A stretch of DNA of 13,509 nt from an uncultured Slackia sp. (GCA_900555495.1 USLD01000017.1:1-13509); one strand, 5' to 3'. Counted from the first letter of the stretch, positions 1 through 7,882 are shown. Notes: generated by a model from the letters alone, not told the origin. A program made the numbers and translations.

Positions 1-51
1 CCCGGCACGGGGATTTTCAATCCCCTGCTCTACCAACTGAGCTACCTGACC
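1..51 (-). tRNA. tRNA-Phe (GAA), 3' part cut by window edge
   Basis: Read on the minus strand, the 5' part of a tRNA is visible. It has a 7-nt acceptor strand GGTCAGG starting at 51, TA, a D arm with GCTC/GAGC and AGTTGGTA, and a 5-bp anticodon stem GGGGA/TCCCC around the loop TTGAAAA. The anticodon GAA lies at 16-18, so the tRNA reads phenylalanine codons. A variable loop GTGCC and the first bases of the T stem follow before the window ends. The T arm, acceptor 3' strand and any encoded CCA lie outside. A good promoter lies just upstream. Confidence 0.93.
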
Positions 52-73
52 AGTTGCGCTAGCGCGAGTACAT

Positions 74-102
74 ATATTACCGATGACGTTCTCATTTTGC
101 AA
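74..102 (-). promoter_or_regulatory. promoter of tRNA-Phe
   Basis: On the minus strand a -35 box TTGCAA (97-102) is followed, after exactly 17 nt, by a -10 box TAATAT (74-79). The predicted start of transcription is near 67, about 15 nt before the mature tRNA end. The stretch immediately upstream of the -35 (about 103-123) is A/T-rich on this strand (AAAAAATAAGAAAAT), which resembles an UP element of the kind that binds the RNA polymerase alpha subunit at strong stable-RNA promoters. Confidence 0.7.
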
Positions 103-201
103 GAAGATTTTCTTATTTTTTCCGCCCGTCATTTCGAGTGGTCGGCCCTGCATTCGCCAGCACCGTGAAGATCTTAATGAACATAATTTGCTATACAGAG
201 T

Positions 202-230
202 AAAGAAGGCCCTTCATCAGGACCTTCTTT
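202..230 (-). terminator. hairpin terminator after the hemN/hemW-like gene
   Basis: An 11-bp stem (202-212 with 220-230, one G-U pair on the minus strand) closes a 7-nt loop, 21 nt beyond the stop codon of the radical SAM gene. The 3' arm ends in TTCTTT, but no long U tract follows, so it terminates or stabilises the transcript less classically than the rplI terminator. The flanks (AAAGAAGG/CCTTCTTT) make it symmetric, so it could act in both directions. Confidence 0.65.
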
Positions 231-251
231 CACGCTATAAGAGTTTTCAGG

Positions 252-1583
252 CTATTTCATAGCACAGCCGGCACCGAAAAGCAGATCGCGCTCATCGGCA
301 GGAAGCGCCGAACGAGCCTGATCGCGCAGATTATTCACGCCGATAAAGAACTGGCGCATCATGACCACCATGAGATAGCGGCCCTTGGGGGTCAAGGTAA
401 TCTGCTCAGCGTCGTCGATGGCGAACGCACCGACCGACTTCATGAAGCCGTATTCGACGGGCAAGCCCGCCGCCACGCTGCAGCCGAAATCGCGCTTCCA
501 CTGCTTTTTATCGAGGCGAAGGCCGAACAGCTGCATCATGAAGCGGTAGCGCATGCGATCGCGCAAGCTGAACGTGGTCTTCCCCATCAGAGACATGCGG
601 CCGCTCTCGATCGCCTCGTTGTACTCGCGAACGCTGAAAGTGTTCACGTACTGCGTGGCGCCCAAATACGTCATGCCGCCCGAGCCGATGGCGGGATATT
701 CCTCGTAATCGACGATGTACTCATCGATCATCTGGTCGGTTCCGTCGCCCGACCCGTCGGAATCGGCCTTGTTGAACGTCCATGCCGAACCGTGCGTGAA
801 GGCGGGGTTGTCGCCGCCTGCGAGCGTTTCGCAGATGATCTCGTAGAAACGCTGCTCGCGGTTGTAATCGACCTTGCCCACGGTGGCCGCCAACGACTTC
901 TCGACCGACGGAGACGCCATAAGCGGGTAGAACGTGGTCTGGCTGGTGCCGCTCTCCAAAACCATCTCGAGGTCGCGCCTGAGAATTTCTTCCGTCTGCG
1001 CGGGGAAGTTGAAGATCATGTCCACGTTAAGCGACTTGAAATACGGGGCGGCTACCTTGATGGATTCGAGGATCGTCTTGCCGCTGCCGTATTTGTCGTA
1101 CCTGTCCATCTGTTTGAGCAAGCCGTCGTCAAAGCTCTGTACGCCGACGCTCATGCGGTCGACGCGGCCCTGGAGCTTTTCCAGATACGACGGAATCAGG
1201 TGGTTCGGGTTGGTCTCGCACGAAACCTCCTTGATGGAGAATTCGCTTTTCGCCAAATCGATCGTCGCGCACAGCTCATCGAGCATGATCGTGGGCGTGC
1301 CGCCGCCGATGTAGAGCGAATCGAAATCATAACCGAGCTCTTTGACCATCATCATTTCGCGGCGCAAGTTCTCGAAATAAGGAACCGCGCGCTCTTCCGA
1401 GAACGGAAACCTATTGAACGAGCAATACGGGCACAGGCGCTCGCAAAATGGGATGTGGATATAGAGCATGTAGGGCTGACCCGGCGTGGGCCCGGGAATG
1501 CGGGCATCATCGCAGGGTTCGATATTCATGAAGCGCGATGCGCAGATGCGCACCGCGCGCGTAAGCATTCGTTCGCTGAGCAT
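252..1583 (-). CDS. HemN/HemW-family radical SAM protein (coproporphyrinogen III oxidase-like)
   Basis: The protein has 443 residues. A radical SAM core carries the cluster motif CxxxCxxC (C47, C51, C54) inside IHIPFC, then GGGTP (93-97), an ETNP motif (123-126) and VGVQSF, all typical of the HemN/HemW/HutW group. The second position after the third cysteine is Phe, as in HemW and HutW. Oxygen-independent coproporphyrinogen oxidase HemN has a fourth Cys there, so a true haem-synthesis oxidase is less likely than a haem chaperone or porphyrin-modifying enzyme. An N-terminal extension of about 35 residues and a long C-terminal domain make it longer than usual HemW (about 380). The start follows TAGGACGG, where the purD stop supplies part of the ribosome-binding site, with only 6 nt between the genes. 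It is therefore the last gene of a purA-purD-hemN-like operon. The exact substrate is unknown. Confidence 0.85.
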   Translation of the reverse strand: MLSERMLTRAVRICASRFMNIEPCDDARIPGPTPGQPYMLYIHIPFCERLCPYCSFNRFPFSEERAVPYFENLRREMMMVKELGYDFDSLYIGGGTPTIMLDELCATIDLAKSEFSIKEVSCETNPNHLIPSYLEKLQGRVDRMSVGVQSFDDGLLKQMDRYDKYGSGKTILESIKVAAPYFKSLNVDMIFNFPAQTEEILRRDLEMVLESGTSQTTFYPLMASPSVEKSLAATVGKVDYNREQRFYEIICETLAGGDNPAFTHGSAWTFNKADSDGSGDGTDQMIDEYIVDYEEYPAIGSGGMTYLGATQYVNTFSVREYNEAIESGRMSLMGKTTFSLRDRMRYRFMMQLFGLRLDKKQWKRDFGCSVAAGLPVEYGFMKSVGAFAIDDAEQITLTPKGRYLMVVMMRQFFIGVNNLRDQARSALPADERDLLFGAGCAMK

Positions 1584-1589
1584 ACCGTC

Positions 1590-2861
1590 CTAACCCTCGA
1601 GAGCGCGCAAAGCGATGTCGAAACGCATCTGCTTGCCTTCGAAATTAATTTTGTCGCAGGCCTCGTAAGCGCGCTCGCGCGCCTCTTCGAACGTGTCGGC
1701 CAGGGCCACGACGTTCAGCACGCGGCCGCCGTTTGTGACAAGCTCTTCGTCGGCGTTGAACGCGGTGCCCGCATGGAACACGGTGACGTCTTCGAGACTT
1801 TCGGCCTCTTCGATGCCCAGGATGACCTTGCCCTTCTCGTAGGAACCAGGGTATCCCTCGCTGGCCAGCACGACGCATACGGCGCATTTGCTGCTCCACT
1901 GCAGGTCGATATCGCCCAGACGGCTATCGGCCACGGCAGAGAACACCTCGAGGGCGTCGCTTTCCATGCGCGGCATGATGACCTGCGTCTCGGGATCGCC
2001 GAAACGGGCGTTGAACTCGAGAAGCTTGGGTCCTTCGGCGGTCAGCATGAAGCCTCCGTAGAGCACGCCCTGATACGGCGTCTCGAAGTCTTCGGCCGTC
2101 GCAGCGGCCGCCTGCTGCATGATTTGCTGCATGCGCTCTTCGAGCTCGGGAGTGACGCACGGAACGGGAGAATACACGCCCATGCCGCCCGTGTTGGGGC
2201 CGCGGTCGCCGTCGTAGGCGCGCTTGTGATCCTGCGCGCACGGCATGCACAGGGCCTTGCCGCCGGCGAGAAACGCCAGCATGCTGCACTCGGGGCCTTC
2301 GAGCATTTCTTCGATGACCACGATGCTGCCCGCTTCGCCGAAATCGCCCGCGAAGCAATCACGCACGGCCTCTTCGGCGTCTTCCATGCAGTCGGCCACG
2401 ATAACGCCCTTGCCCGCAGCCAGGCCGTCGGCCTTGACCACGATGGGAGCGCCCACTTCGTGCAGATAATCCATGGCCTCCTGCTCGGAGGTGCATTTCT
2501 TGTAGCGAGCCGTGGGAAGGTCATGGGCGATCATGAATTCCTTCGAGAAGCTCTTGCTGCCTTCGAGCTGCGCGCCCTGCGCGTCGGGACCGAACACGGC
2601 GATTCCCGCTTCTCGGACCTTCTCGGCAACGCCTTTCACCAGCGGAGCCTCGGGGCCGACAACCACCAGGTCGATGGCGTGGTCGCGCGAAAAACCGATG
2701 ACGGCTTCGGCATCCTCCGCGTCGAGAGGAACGTTTTTCGCAATGGCCGCCGTGCCGCCGTTGCCCGGGGCGACATACAGCTCGCCGACACGAGGAGATT
2801 TTGCAATAGCCCACGTCAAAGCATGTTCGCGGCCGCCGCCGCCCAACACTAGTACGTTCAC
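1590..2861 (-). CDS. purD: phosphoribosylamine-glycine ligase (GAR synthetase)
   Basis: The cytoplasmic enzyme joins phosphoribosylamine and glycine with ATP to give GAR, the second step of de novo purine synthesis. The 423 residues are full length for the family. The N-terminal domain begins with the VLVLGGGGREHAL motif. The ATP-grasp part shows KADGLAAGKGV (143-153), the GARS signature RGPNTGGMG (220-228) and the metal/ATP-binding motif EFNARFGDPETQ (282-293). The C-terminal domain ends the protein intact. Translation starts at GTG (2859-2861), preceded by GAAAGGATGAG at a somewhat long spacing. An upstream ATG start is not available in frame nearby. It follows purA on the same strand after a structured 177-nt gap and precedes the radical SAM gene by 6 nt. 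Confidence 0.97.
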   Translation of the reverse strand: MNVLVLGGGGREHALTWAIAKSPRVGELYVAPGNGGTAAIAKNVPLDAEDAEAVIGFSRDHAIDLVVVGPEAPLVKGVAEKVREAGIAVFGPDAQGAQLEGSKSFSKEFMIAHDLPTARYKKCTSEQEAMDYLHEVGAPIVVKADGLAAGKGVIVADCMEDAEEAVRDCFAGDFGEAGSIVVIEEMLEGPECSMLAFLAGGKALCMPCAQDHKRAYDGDRGPNTGGMGVYSPVPCVTPELEERMQQIMQQAAAATAEDFETPYQGVLYGGFMLTAEGPKLLEFNARFGDPETQVIMPRMESDALEVFSAVADSRLGDIDLQWSSKCAVCVVLASEGYPGSYEKGKVILGIEEAESLEDVTVFHAGTAFNADEELVTNGGRVLNVVALADTFEEARERAYEACDKINFEGKQMRFDIALRALEG

Positions 2862-2886
2862 GTCGAGCTCATCCTTTCAATACGAT

Positions 2887-2904
2887 CGCAAGGCCTTCCT
2901 TGCG
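2887..2904 (-). other. hairpin in the purD leader
   Basis: A perfect 7-bp stem CGCAAGG/CCTTGCG with a 4-nt loop lies about 26 nt upstream of the purD GTG start on the minus strand. There is no U tract, so it is not a standard terminator. Its position just ahead of the ribosome-binding region would allow an effect on purD translation or mRNA stability, but nothing in the sequence proves that. Confidence 0.4.
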
Positions 2905-2948
2905 AACCTTCAATCCGCGCCTGATGCGGAATTTCTTTTTATCGTCGA

Positions 2949-2975
2949 GAACCCGGAGGCTATGCCCCCGGGTTC
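2949..2975 (-). terminator. strong GC hairpin after purA (terminator or processing site)
   Basis: A 12-bp stem (2949-2960 with 2964-2975) closes a 3-nt loop 63 nt after the purA stop. The single non-Watson-Crick position is G-U when read as minus-strand RNA but A-C on the plus strand, which supports a function in the purA-purD transcript. No U run follows, so full termination is uncertain. It may instead be a partial terminator or a stem that sets the purA:purD ratio. Confidence 0.5.
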
Positions 2976-3038
2976 CTCATACCTGTTCTGCCGCAACGTA
3001 GCCATCAAGCTCGTCGCGATTGCATTGTCGTAATGATG

Positions 3039-4349
3039 CTACCAGCCACGCATGAAGGTCTGGTTGCGGTCGGGGCCGACCGAGATGATCGAAGCCTTCA
3101 CGCCGCTCAGACGCTCGATTTCGGCCACGTAATCCTTCGCGGCCTGCGGGAGTTCATCGAAGCTCTTCGCGCTGGTGATGTCCTGACCCTTCCAGCCAGG
3201 CATGGTCTTGTAAATCGGCTTGGCATGGAACAGAACGCTCTGCTGCATGGGGAAGTAGTCGTAACGCTTACCGTCACACTCGTAGGCGACGCAGATCTTC
3301 AGCTCGTCGAACGCGGAAAGCACATCGAGCTTGGTCAGCGCGATGTCGGTAAGGCCGTTGACCTCGGCTGCGTAACGCGCGATCACGGCGTCGAACCAGC
3401 CGCAACGACGCTTGCGCCCGGTAGTCACGCCGTATTCGTGGCCCTCGGCGCACAGGATATCGCCGTCGATGGCGTCCTGGCCCTCGCCGCCGTTTTCGGG
3501 ATACAGCAGCTCGGTGGGGAAGGGACCGGCGCCGACGCGCGTGACATAGGCCTTCTGAATGCCGAGTACGCGATCGATGGCCGTAGGCCCGACGCCGGAA
3601 CCGGTGGCTGCGCCGCCGGCGCAGCAGGAAGAGCTGGTCACGAACGGATAGGTGCCGTGGTCGATGTCGAGCAGGGTACCCTGCGCGCCCTCGAACAGAA
3701 TCTGTTTGCCGTCGCGCAGCGCATCGTTGAGCAGCTGGGCGGTTTCGGCCATATGAGGACGGATGACCTCGGCGTACGGCAGGTACGCGTCGCAGATCTC
3801 GTCGACCGTGAACGTGCGCTTGCCGTAGACCTTCTCGAGAATGGCGTTCTTGACCTCGAGGGCGGCTTCGACCTTCATACGGAACACGTGCTCGTCGAGC
3901 AGGTCCTGGATGCGAATGCCGCTGCGGGCGGCTTTATCCTGATAGCACGGGCCGATTCCACGATTCGTGGTGCCGATTTCGTTTTTGCCCAAACGGAATT
4001 CGGACGCCTTATCGAGCTCGATGTGATACGGCATGATGACATGAGCGTCGCAGGAAATCTTCAGACGCTCGCAGCTCAAGCCCTCGCCTTCGAGCATCTT
4101 CATTTCTTCGACAAGCACCTGAGGATTCACCACGACGCCGTTGCCGATCACAGGCACTGCGTCTTCATACATGATGCCCGAGGGAATCAGGTGAAGGGCG
4201 AGTTTCTTGTCGCCGTGGATAACGGTATGGCCGGCATTGTTGCCGCCCTGATAGCGCACCACGTAGTCGAAATCACGGGCGATAAGGTCGGTTACCTTGC
4301 CCTTGCCTTCGTCGCCCCACTGGGCGCCGACCAAAACCACGTTCGGCAT
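3039..4349 (-). CDS. purA: adenylosuccinate synthetase
   Basis: This cytoplasmic enzyme makes adenylosuccinate from IMP, aspartate and GTP, the first committed step to AMP. The protein has 436 residues from the chosen start. The N-terminal motif AQWGDEGKGK holds the catalytic Asp13, and the GGNNAGHTV motif holds His41, both at the positions found in the E. coli enzyme. The IMP-site motif TTGRKRRCGW is also present. The longest ORF starts at 4370, but that ATG has only an adjacent AGGG. The ATG at 4347-4349 has AAAGGA 5 nt upstream and gives the usual MPNVVLVG beginning, so I use it. It lies 57 nt after the YhaN-like gene and upstream of purD on the same strand. Confidence 0.97.
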   Translation of the reverse strand: MPNVVLVGAQWGDEGKGKVTDLIARDFDYVVRYQGGNNAGHTVIHGDKKLALHLIPSGIMYEDAVPVIGNGVVVNPQVLVEEMKMLEGEGLSCERLKISCDAHVIMPYHIELDKASEFRLGKNEIGTTNRGIGPCYQDKAARSGIRIQDLLDEHVFRMKVEAALEVKNAILEKVYGKRTFTVDEICDAYLPYAEVIRPHMAETAQLLNDALRDGKQILFEGAQGTLLDIDHGTYPFVTSSSCCAGGAATGSGVGPTAIDRVLGIQKAYVTRVGAGPFPTELLYPENGGEGQDAIDGDILCAEGHEYGVTTGRKRRCGWFDAVIARYAAEVNGLTDIALTKLDVLSAFDELKICVAYECDGKRYDYFPMQQSVLFHAKPIYKTMPGWKGQDITSAKSFDELPQAAKDYVAEIERLSGVKASIISVGPDRNQTFMRGW

Positions 4350-4354
4350 GTTCG

Positions 4355-4360
4355 TCCTTT
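4355..4360 (-). promoter_or_regulatory. Shine-Dalgarno that fixes the purA start
   Basis: AAAGGA on the minus strand lies 5 nt before the ATG at 4347-4349. It supports this inner start over the ATG at 4370. Confidence 0.8.
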
Positions 4361-4405
4361 CGATTGACATCCCTGAATAGGAAAAATGCGTTAGACAACC
4401 TTTAG

Positions 4406-4411
4406 ATTATA
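4406..4411 (-). promoter_or_regulatory. candidate -10 element for purA
   Basis: A perfect TATAAT on the minus strand overlaps the stop codon of the YhaN-like gene and would start RNA near 4400, about 50 nt before purA. No convincing -35 box or extended -10 TG is present at the right distance (17 nt upstream reads CGGCGA), so it could be chance or need an activator. Confidence 0.35.
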
Positions 4412-6527
4412 GCGCTACCGTCGTGCACTCGCCGGCGTATCGCCTGACGGTCTCGAGAATCTCCTTATGACAGGTAAAAAACACCACCTGCCGCGTCTTC
4501 GCGAGCTGAGCGAGGGCCTTCACAGCACCGATGCGGCGCTCGTCGTCGAAATTGACCAGGATGTCGTCGGCGAGTACCGGCAGCCCCGCACCCACATCGC
4601 TCGCGCGCTCGAGCAGGGCGATGCGCAGCGCAAGATAGAGCTGCTGGCAGGTGCCGGTCGACAGAAACCGCGGTTCGAAACGCTTGTGCACGGCATCCAC
4701 CGCGATGATCGCGCCGTTCTCATCCGTTCGGACCTGCGTCCAAGCACCATTCGTCATAAGCGACAACAGTTCGGATGCGCGGCGATACACCTCAGGAACG
4801 CTCTCGCTTTTCCACTCATCCAATGCCTTCTGCAGCGCGCGTCGGGCCAGCAAAAGCTCGGCCAACGCCTCGGCCGATTCGCCCTTGCGCGTCACGATCT
4901 GCGCCTGACGGGTCTTCAGGATGTCGAATTCGTTGGAAAGCGACCCTTCTCGCAGCATGTTCTTAAGCTCGCCGAGGCGGGCATCGGATCGGCGCATCTC
5001 TTCGACCGCCTCGCGGCGACGTTCCTTCAGCAAGTCTTCCTTCTGATCGAAGGCGTCCGCGCCCTGGGACGTCTCGAGACCGCAACGCGCGAACAACTCG
5101 TCCCTCGATGCGCACGCGCGCCGCAGCGATTCGAGAGAGTTGGCTCGGGTGCGCGCAACCTCGTCGCGTGCGGATCGGCGAACCTGCGAACGGCGGCGGC
5201 ATTCGCATGACGCCGCGACAATCTTCTGCGCCTGGGAAAGCGAGCCCTGCGCCGCCTGAAGCCCCGCCGACGCCAGCTCCTCCTCTATGCGAAGACGAAG
5301 CATGAGCTCTTCCTCCTCGCATGCTTCGAGAATCGCACGAGCCCGATTCATGGCCTGATGCGCAGCATCGCCGCGGGCCGAATCAGGCGCCGTGCGCGAC
5401 ATACGAAGCGTCCAAACCGCACAGACAGCCGCCATCACGGCCACGACGCCCGATGCGATGACTCCCGTCATCTCGCCCGACCAGGCGAAATAGAGCAGCG
5501 CCGCGACCGCCGCAACGGCCGAGGCTCCGAAAATCGCCGGCACGGCCCGCGACGCGGAAACACCCGGCTCATCCGAAGCCTCCTGGGCTTCGGCGCGCGC
5601 CGCAGCGAATGCGTCGCGGGCGGCATCGATGCGATGCGCCAGACGAGCCGATTCATCGACCAGGCGCTCCACCACGGCCGCAGCGGCGGCTTCCGCCTGC
5701 TCATCGGCGAATAGCGCAGCCTCTTCGCCCCCTTCGAGCGTTGCGAGCCTGTCGTCGCATTCCCGCACGCGACGGCGCTCTTCGTCTGCCGCGCGATCGA
5801 GGCGGACAGCTTCGGCCTTCGACGACGCCACCTTCTCGATCGATTCGTTAAGAACCGCCACCTCGTCGGCGCGGCGTTCCTTATCGGCCATAAGGGCCGT
5901 GTATTCACGGTATTCGGCCTTCAAGGCGTCGGAGCGTTCGCGCGCCGCCGCAAGACCCTGCTTGCATTCGTCCTCTTCGATGCCCAGATGCACGAAAGAT
6001 TCCGTCGCCGAGGCGGCACGGCTCGTGTACGCCGCTATCCTTTTCTCCACGTCGACCAGCGCCGTCGCGGGCGAAACGGCTGTTCCCGACCCTGCGGTCA
6101 GAAGCTTCGCCGCCATATCGGCGGCGCCTTCGAGACTACGCAGCTCATCGCTGGTCAGCGCGAACATCGTATCGAAGGTGTCCTTGTCGAGCGTCGCCAG
6201 CAACTCGGCCGCTTCGGCAGGTTCGAACGCGGGACCGTCGACGTTTCTCACGCGCGATATTTCGTAGATAGAGCCATCATCGGCACCGGAAAAGAACAGC
6301 GTTCCCGAGCGGCGGGCGATGCTGGGCTTGTAAACGTTTTTGCGGCCGCGAGCCTCATCCCAGCCGAACAGAACGCCGCCGATAAACGCATTCAACGTGG
6401 TTTTGCCGGCCTCGTTCGGCCCATACACCACATTAAGGCCTGGCGAGAACGGTCCGACCGTCGTATCGAAAAATCGTCCGAACGCCGCGATGTGCAGGCG
6501 CTGGAGATACATCTTCGGCGCATTCAT
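4407..6527 (-). CDS. YhaN-like SMC/Rad50-type ATPase with a mid-protein membrane hairpin
   Basis: The 706 residues have an ABC/Rad50-type split head. Walker A is GPNEAGKT (36-43), the ABC signature-like STGTCQQLYLAL starts near 623, Walker B with the catalytic acidic pair is LPVLADD (649-655), and the switch-like TCH lies at 685-687. Between the heads lie charged, Ala/Glu/Arg-rich helical segments (about 180-320 and 390-570) that look like coiled coil. They are interrupted by two hydrophobic segments (about 329-349 and 353-375) that probably cross the membrane as a hairpin. Known relatives partner an Mre11/SbcD-type nuclease, here encoded immediately upstream with an ATGA overlap (6524-6527), so the two proteins probably form a complex for processing DNA ends. 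AAGGA lies upstream of the ATG. It is shorter than typical SbcC (about 1000). Confidence 0.87.
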   Translation of the reverse strand: MNAPKMYLQRLHIAAFGRFFDTTVGPFSPGLNVVYGPNEAGKTTLNAFIGGVLFGWDEARGRKNVYKPSIARRSGTLFFSGADDGSIYEISRVRNVDGPAFEPAEAAELLATLDKDTFDTMFALTSDELRSLEGAADMAAKLLTAGSGTAVSPATALVDVEKRIAAYTSRAASATESFVHLGIEEDECKQGLAAARERSDALKAEYREYTALMADKERRADEVAVLNESIEKVASSKAEAVRLDRAADEERRRVRECDDRLATLEGGEEAALFADEQAEAAAAAVVERLVDESARLAHRIDAARDAFAAARAEAQEASDEPGVSASRAVPAIFGASAVAAVAALLYFAWSGEMTGVIASGVVAVMAAVCAVWTLRMSRTAPDSARGDAAHQAMNRARAILEACEEEELMLRLRIEEELASAGLQAAQGSLSQAQKIVAASCECRRRSQVRRSARDEVARTRANSLESLRRACASRDELFARCGLETSQGADAFDQKEDLLKERRREAVEEMRRSDARLGELKNMLREGSLSNEFDILKTRQAQIVTRKGESAEALAELLLARRALQKALDEWKSESVPEVYRRASELLSLMTNGAWTQVRTDENGAIIAVDAVHKRFEPRFLSTGTCQQLYLALRIALLERASDVGAGLPVLADDILVNFDDERRIGAVKALAQLAKTRQVVFFTCHKEILETVRRYAGECTTVAL

Positions 6528-7780
6528 CGCGAACGTCCTTCCTCGAGCAGCGAAAGCGCCGTGTCCTCGGCGCGGGTGGCGATTTCATCCAAATGAGAAG
6601 CAACGCGGCGCGGCACCGTCAGACCGCGGGCGGCGAATTCGCCCTGCAGGTAGGAGAGAAGAGCCGCATCGTCGGCGTCAGAGGCGAAACAACGCAGCAA
6701 CGTTCCTTCGAAGGTGCTCGAAGCGGCTATCTTTTCCTTGTCGCGCAGCGGCGTGGTCTCGCAGACCAGCGCGTCGCAGTAAAACGACGGATAGCTCTCG
6801 TTGAGTTCTGTGCGCAACGTCTCGAGCGCGACGGGGTCGGAAAGCATCTTGTGCAGGGGCGTGGCTCCCTCCAACACGATGCGCACGACCATCTCCTCGC
6901 ACGAGCCGCCGGCATTTTCGGCGAACGCCGCGCGCACGCAGGCAGCAACGACCGCGTCCGAGCCCGCGCACTCCGACACGTCGACGCGAACACGGCCCCA
7001 TTCCACCTGGGATGTCGCAATGAATTCGACCTTGTTCGGCTCGCCCTTGGCAAGCGTCACCTTCAAACAGCCGCGCGGACCGGTCTCTTTGATATCGCGC
7101 CCTTGGATGCAACCGCAAAACGCAATACGGGGGTCATGGGCGGGCGTCAGGTAGCTCTTATGGATGTGGCCGAGGGCCCAATAATCCATATCGGCCGCAA
7201 GCAGCTCTTTTTCGGAAGTCGGAGCCTTATAGGGGTCCATCCACAGGCCCGAATGCAGCATGCCGATGCAAAACGGCGCCTCGACGCCGCAGGCGTGCTC
7301 GGCGGCGGCGCGGGTCATGCCATCGGCGATATCGGCGCCCTTCTCCATGTTCGAGAACCCACGCGCGGCGATGAGTGCGCAAGGACGGCCGTCCTTTTCG
7401 AACACCGAAAAGGACGGAGCATCGGAAGGCAGCAGGCGCGCGTTTGAAGGAAGGTCGTCGACGACGGCGTGCCAGGTCGAAAACGGATCATGGTTGCCGG
7501 CGATGATGTAAACAGGGATTTTTCTCGACTCAAGGCGTTTCAGCCCCGCAAGAAATCGGCGGTAATGGGCATAGCTCGGCTTGTCGGTGTCGAACACGTC
7601 TCCCGCAAGCAACAGAAAATCGACTTGCTCGTCGATGCACGCTTGAATCACTTCATCGTAGGCGTCGGGAATCGCCGTGGCGAGGCGGTCGGCCCAAACA
7701 GGGGAAAGAGCCCGCAGGCCCCTGAAGGGCGCACCCAGATGGATATCGCCCGAATGAATGAATGTCACACGCTCTTGCAT
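6524..7780 (-). CDS. YhaO-like DNA repair exonuclease (Mre11/SbcD-type metallophosphoesterase)
   Basis: The 418 residues begin with the calcineurin-like phosphoesterase fold and all metal-binding blocks: SGDIHLG (D12, H14), GDVFD (60-64), GNHD (95-98), His176 and GHIH (204-207). The family cuts DNA ends with two metal ions, usually manganese, in the cytoplasm. The C-terminal half (about 210-418) would bind the partner ATPase or DNA. Its stop overlaps the start of the YhaN-like gene by 4 nt, the usual sign of translational coupling between complex partners. The ATG at 7778-7780 lacks a clear Shine-Dalgarno (upstream CGAAGC), so the start is less certain, but the N-terminus matches the family. 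It lies just after the hairpin that follows dnaB, and no promoter is evident in the short gap. Confidence 0.88.
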   Translation of the reverse strand: MQERVTFIHSGDIHLGAPFRGLRALSPVWADRLATAIPDAYDEVIQACIDEQVDFLLLAGDVFDTDKPSYAHYRRFLAGLKRLESRKIPVYIIAGNHDPFSTWHAVVDDLPSNARLLPSDAPSFSVFEKDGRPCALIAARGFSNMEKGADIADGMTRAAAEHACGVEAPFCIGMLHSGLWMDPYKAPTSEKELLAADMDYWALGHIHKSYLTPAHDPRIAFCGCIQGRDIKETGPRGCLKVTLAKGEPNKVEFIATSQVEWGRVRVDVSECAGSDAVVAACVRAAFAENAGGSCEEMVVRIVLEGATPLHKMLSDPVALETLRTELNESYPSFYCDALVCETTPLRDKEKIAASSTFEGTLLRCFASDADDAALLSYLQGEFAARGLTVPRRVASHLDEIATRAEDTALSLLEEGRSR

Positions 7781-7798
7781 GCTTCGAGTCTAACGCAG

Positions 7799-7862
7799 AA
7801 GAGCCCGCCGAGGTTGCGCGCTTCGATTGGTGGCGAAAACCTCAAGTCGGGTGCGGGCTCTT
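7799..7862 (-). terminator. long bipartite hairpin after dnaB
   Basis: A perfect 10-bp outer stem (7799-7808 with 7853-7862, GC-rich, ending in CTCTT) encloses a second 6-bp stem (7810-7815 with 7838-7843) and a 4-bp innermost stem (7822-7825 with 7834-7837). It starts about 20 nt after the dnaB stop and ends about 18 nt before the yhaO-like start. The 3' arm is followed by CTGCG and not a U run, so it is a probable but not classical terminator between the replication block and the repair/purine block. Confidence 0.55.
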
Positions 7863-7882
7863 TCACGCAAAGCGAACGATCC

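Noticed and set aside
792..2852. 686-codon open frame on the plus strand
   Set aside because: It lies fully antisense to purD and the radical SAM gene, both of which have clear family motifs. Its His/Arg/Val-rich composition is typical of a mirrored GC-rich frame.
3033..4367. 444-codon open frame on the plus strand
   Set aside because: Antisense to purA over its entire length; no recognisable domain.
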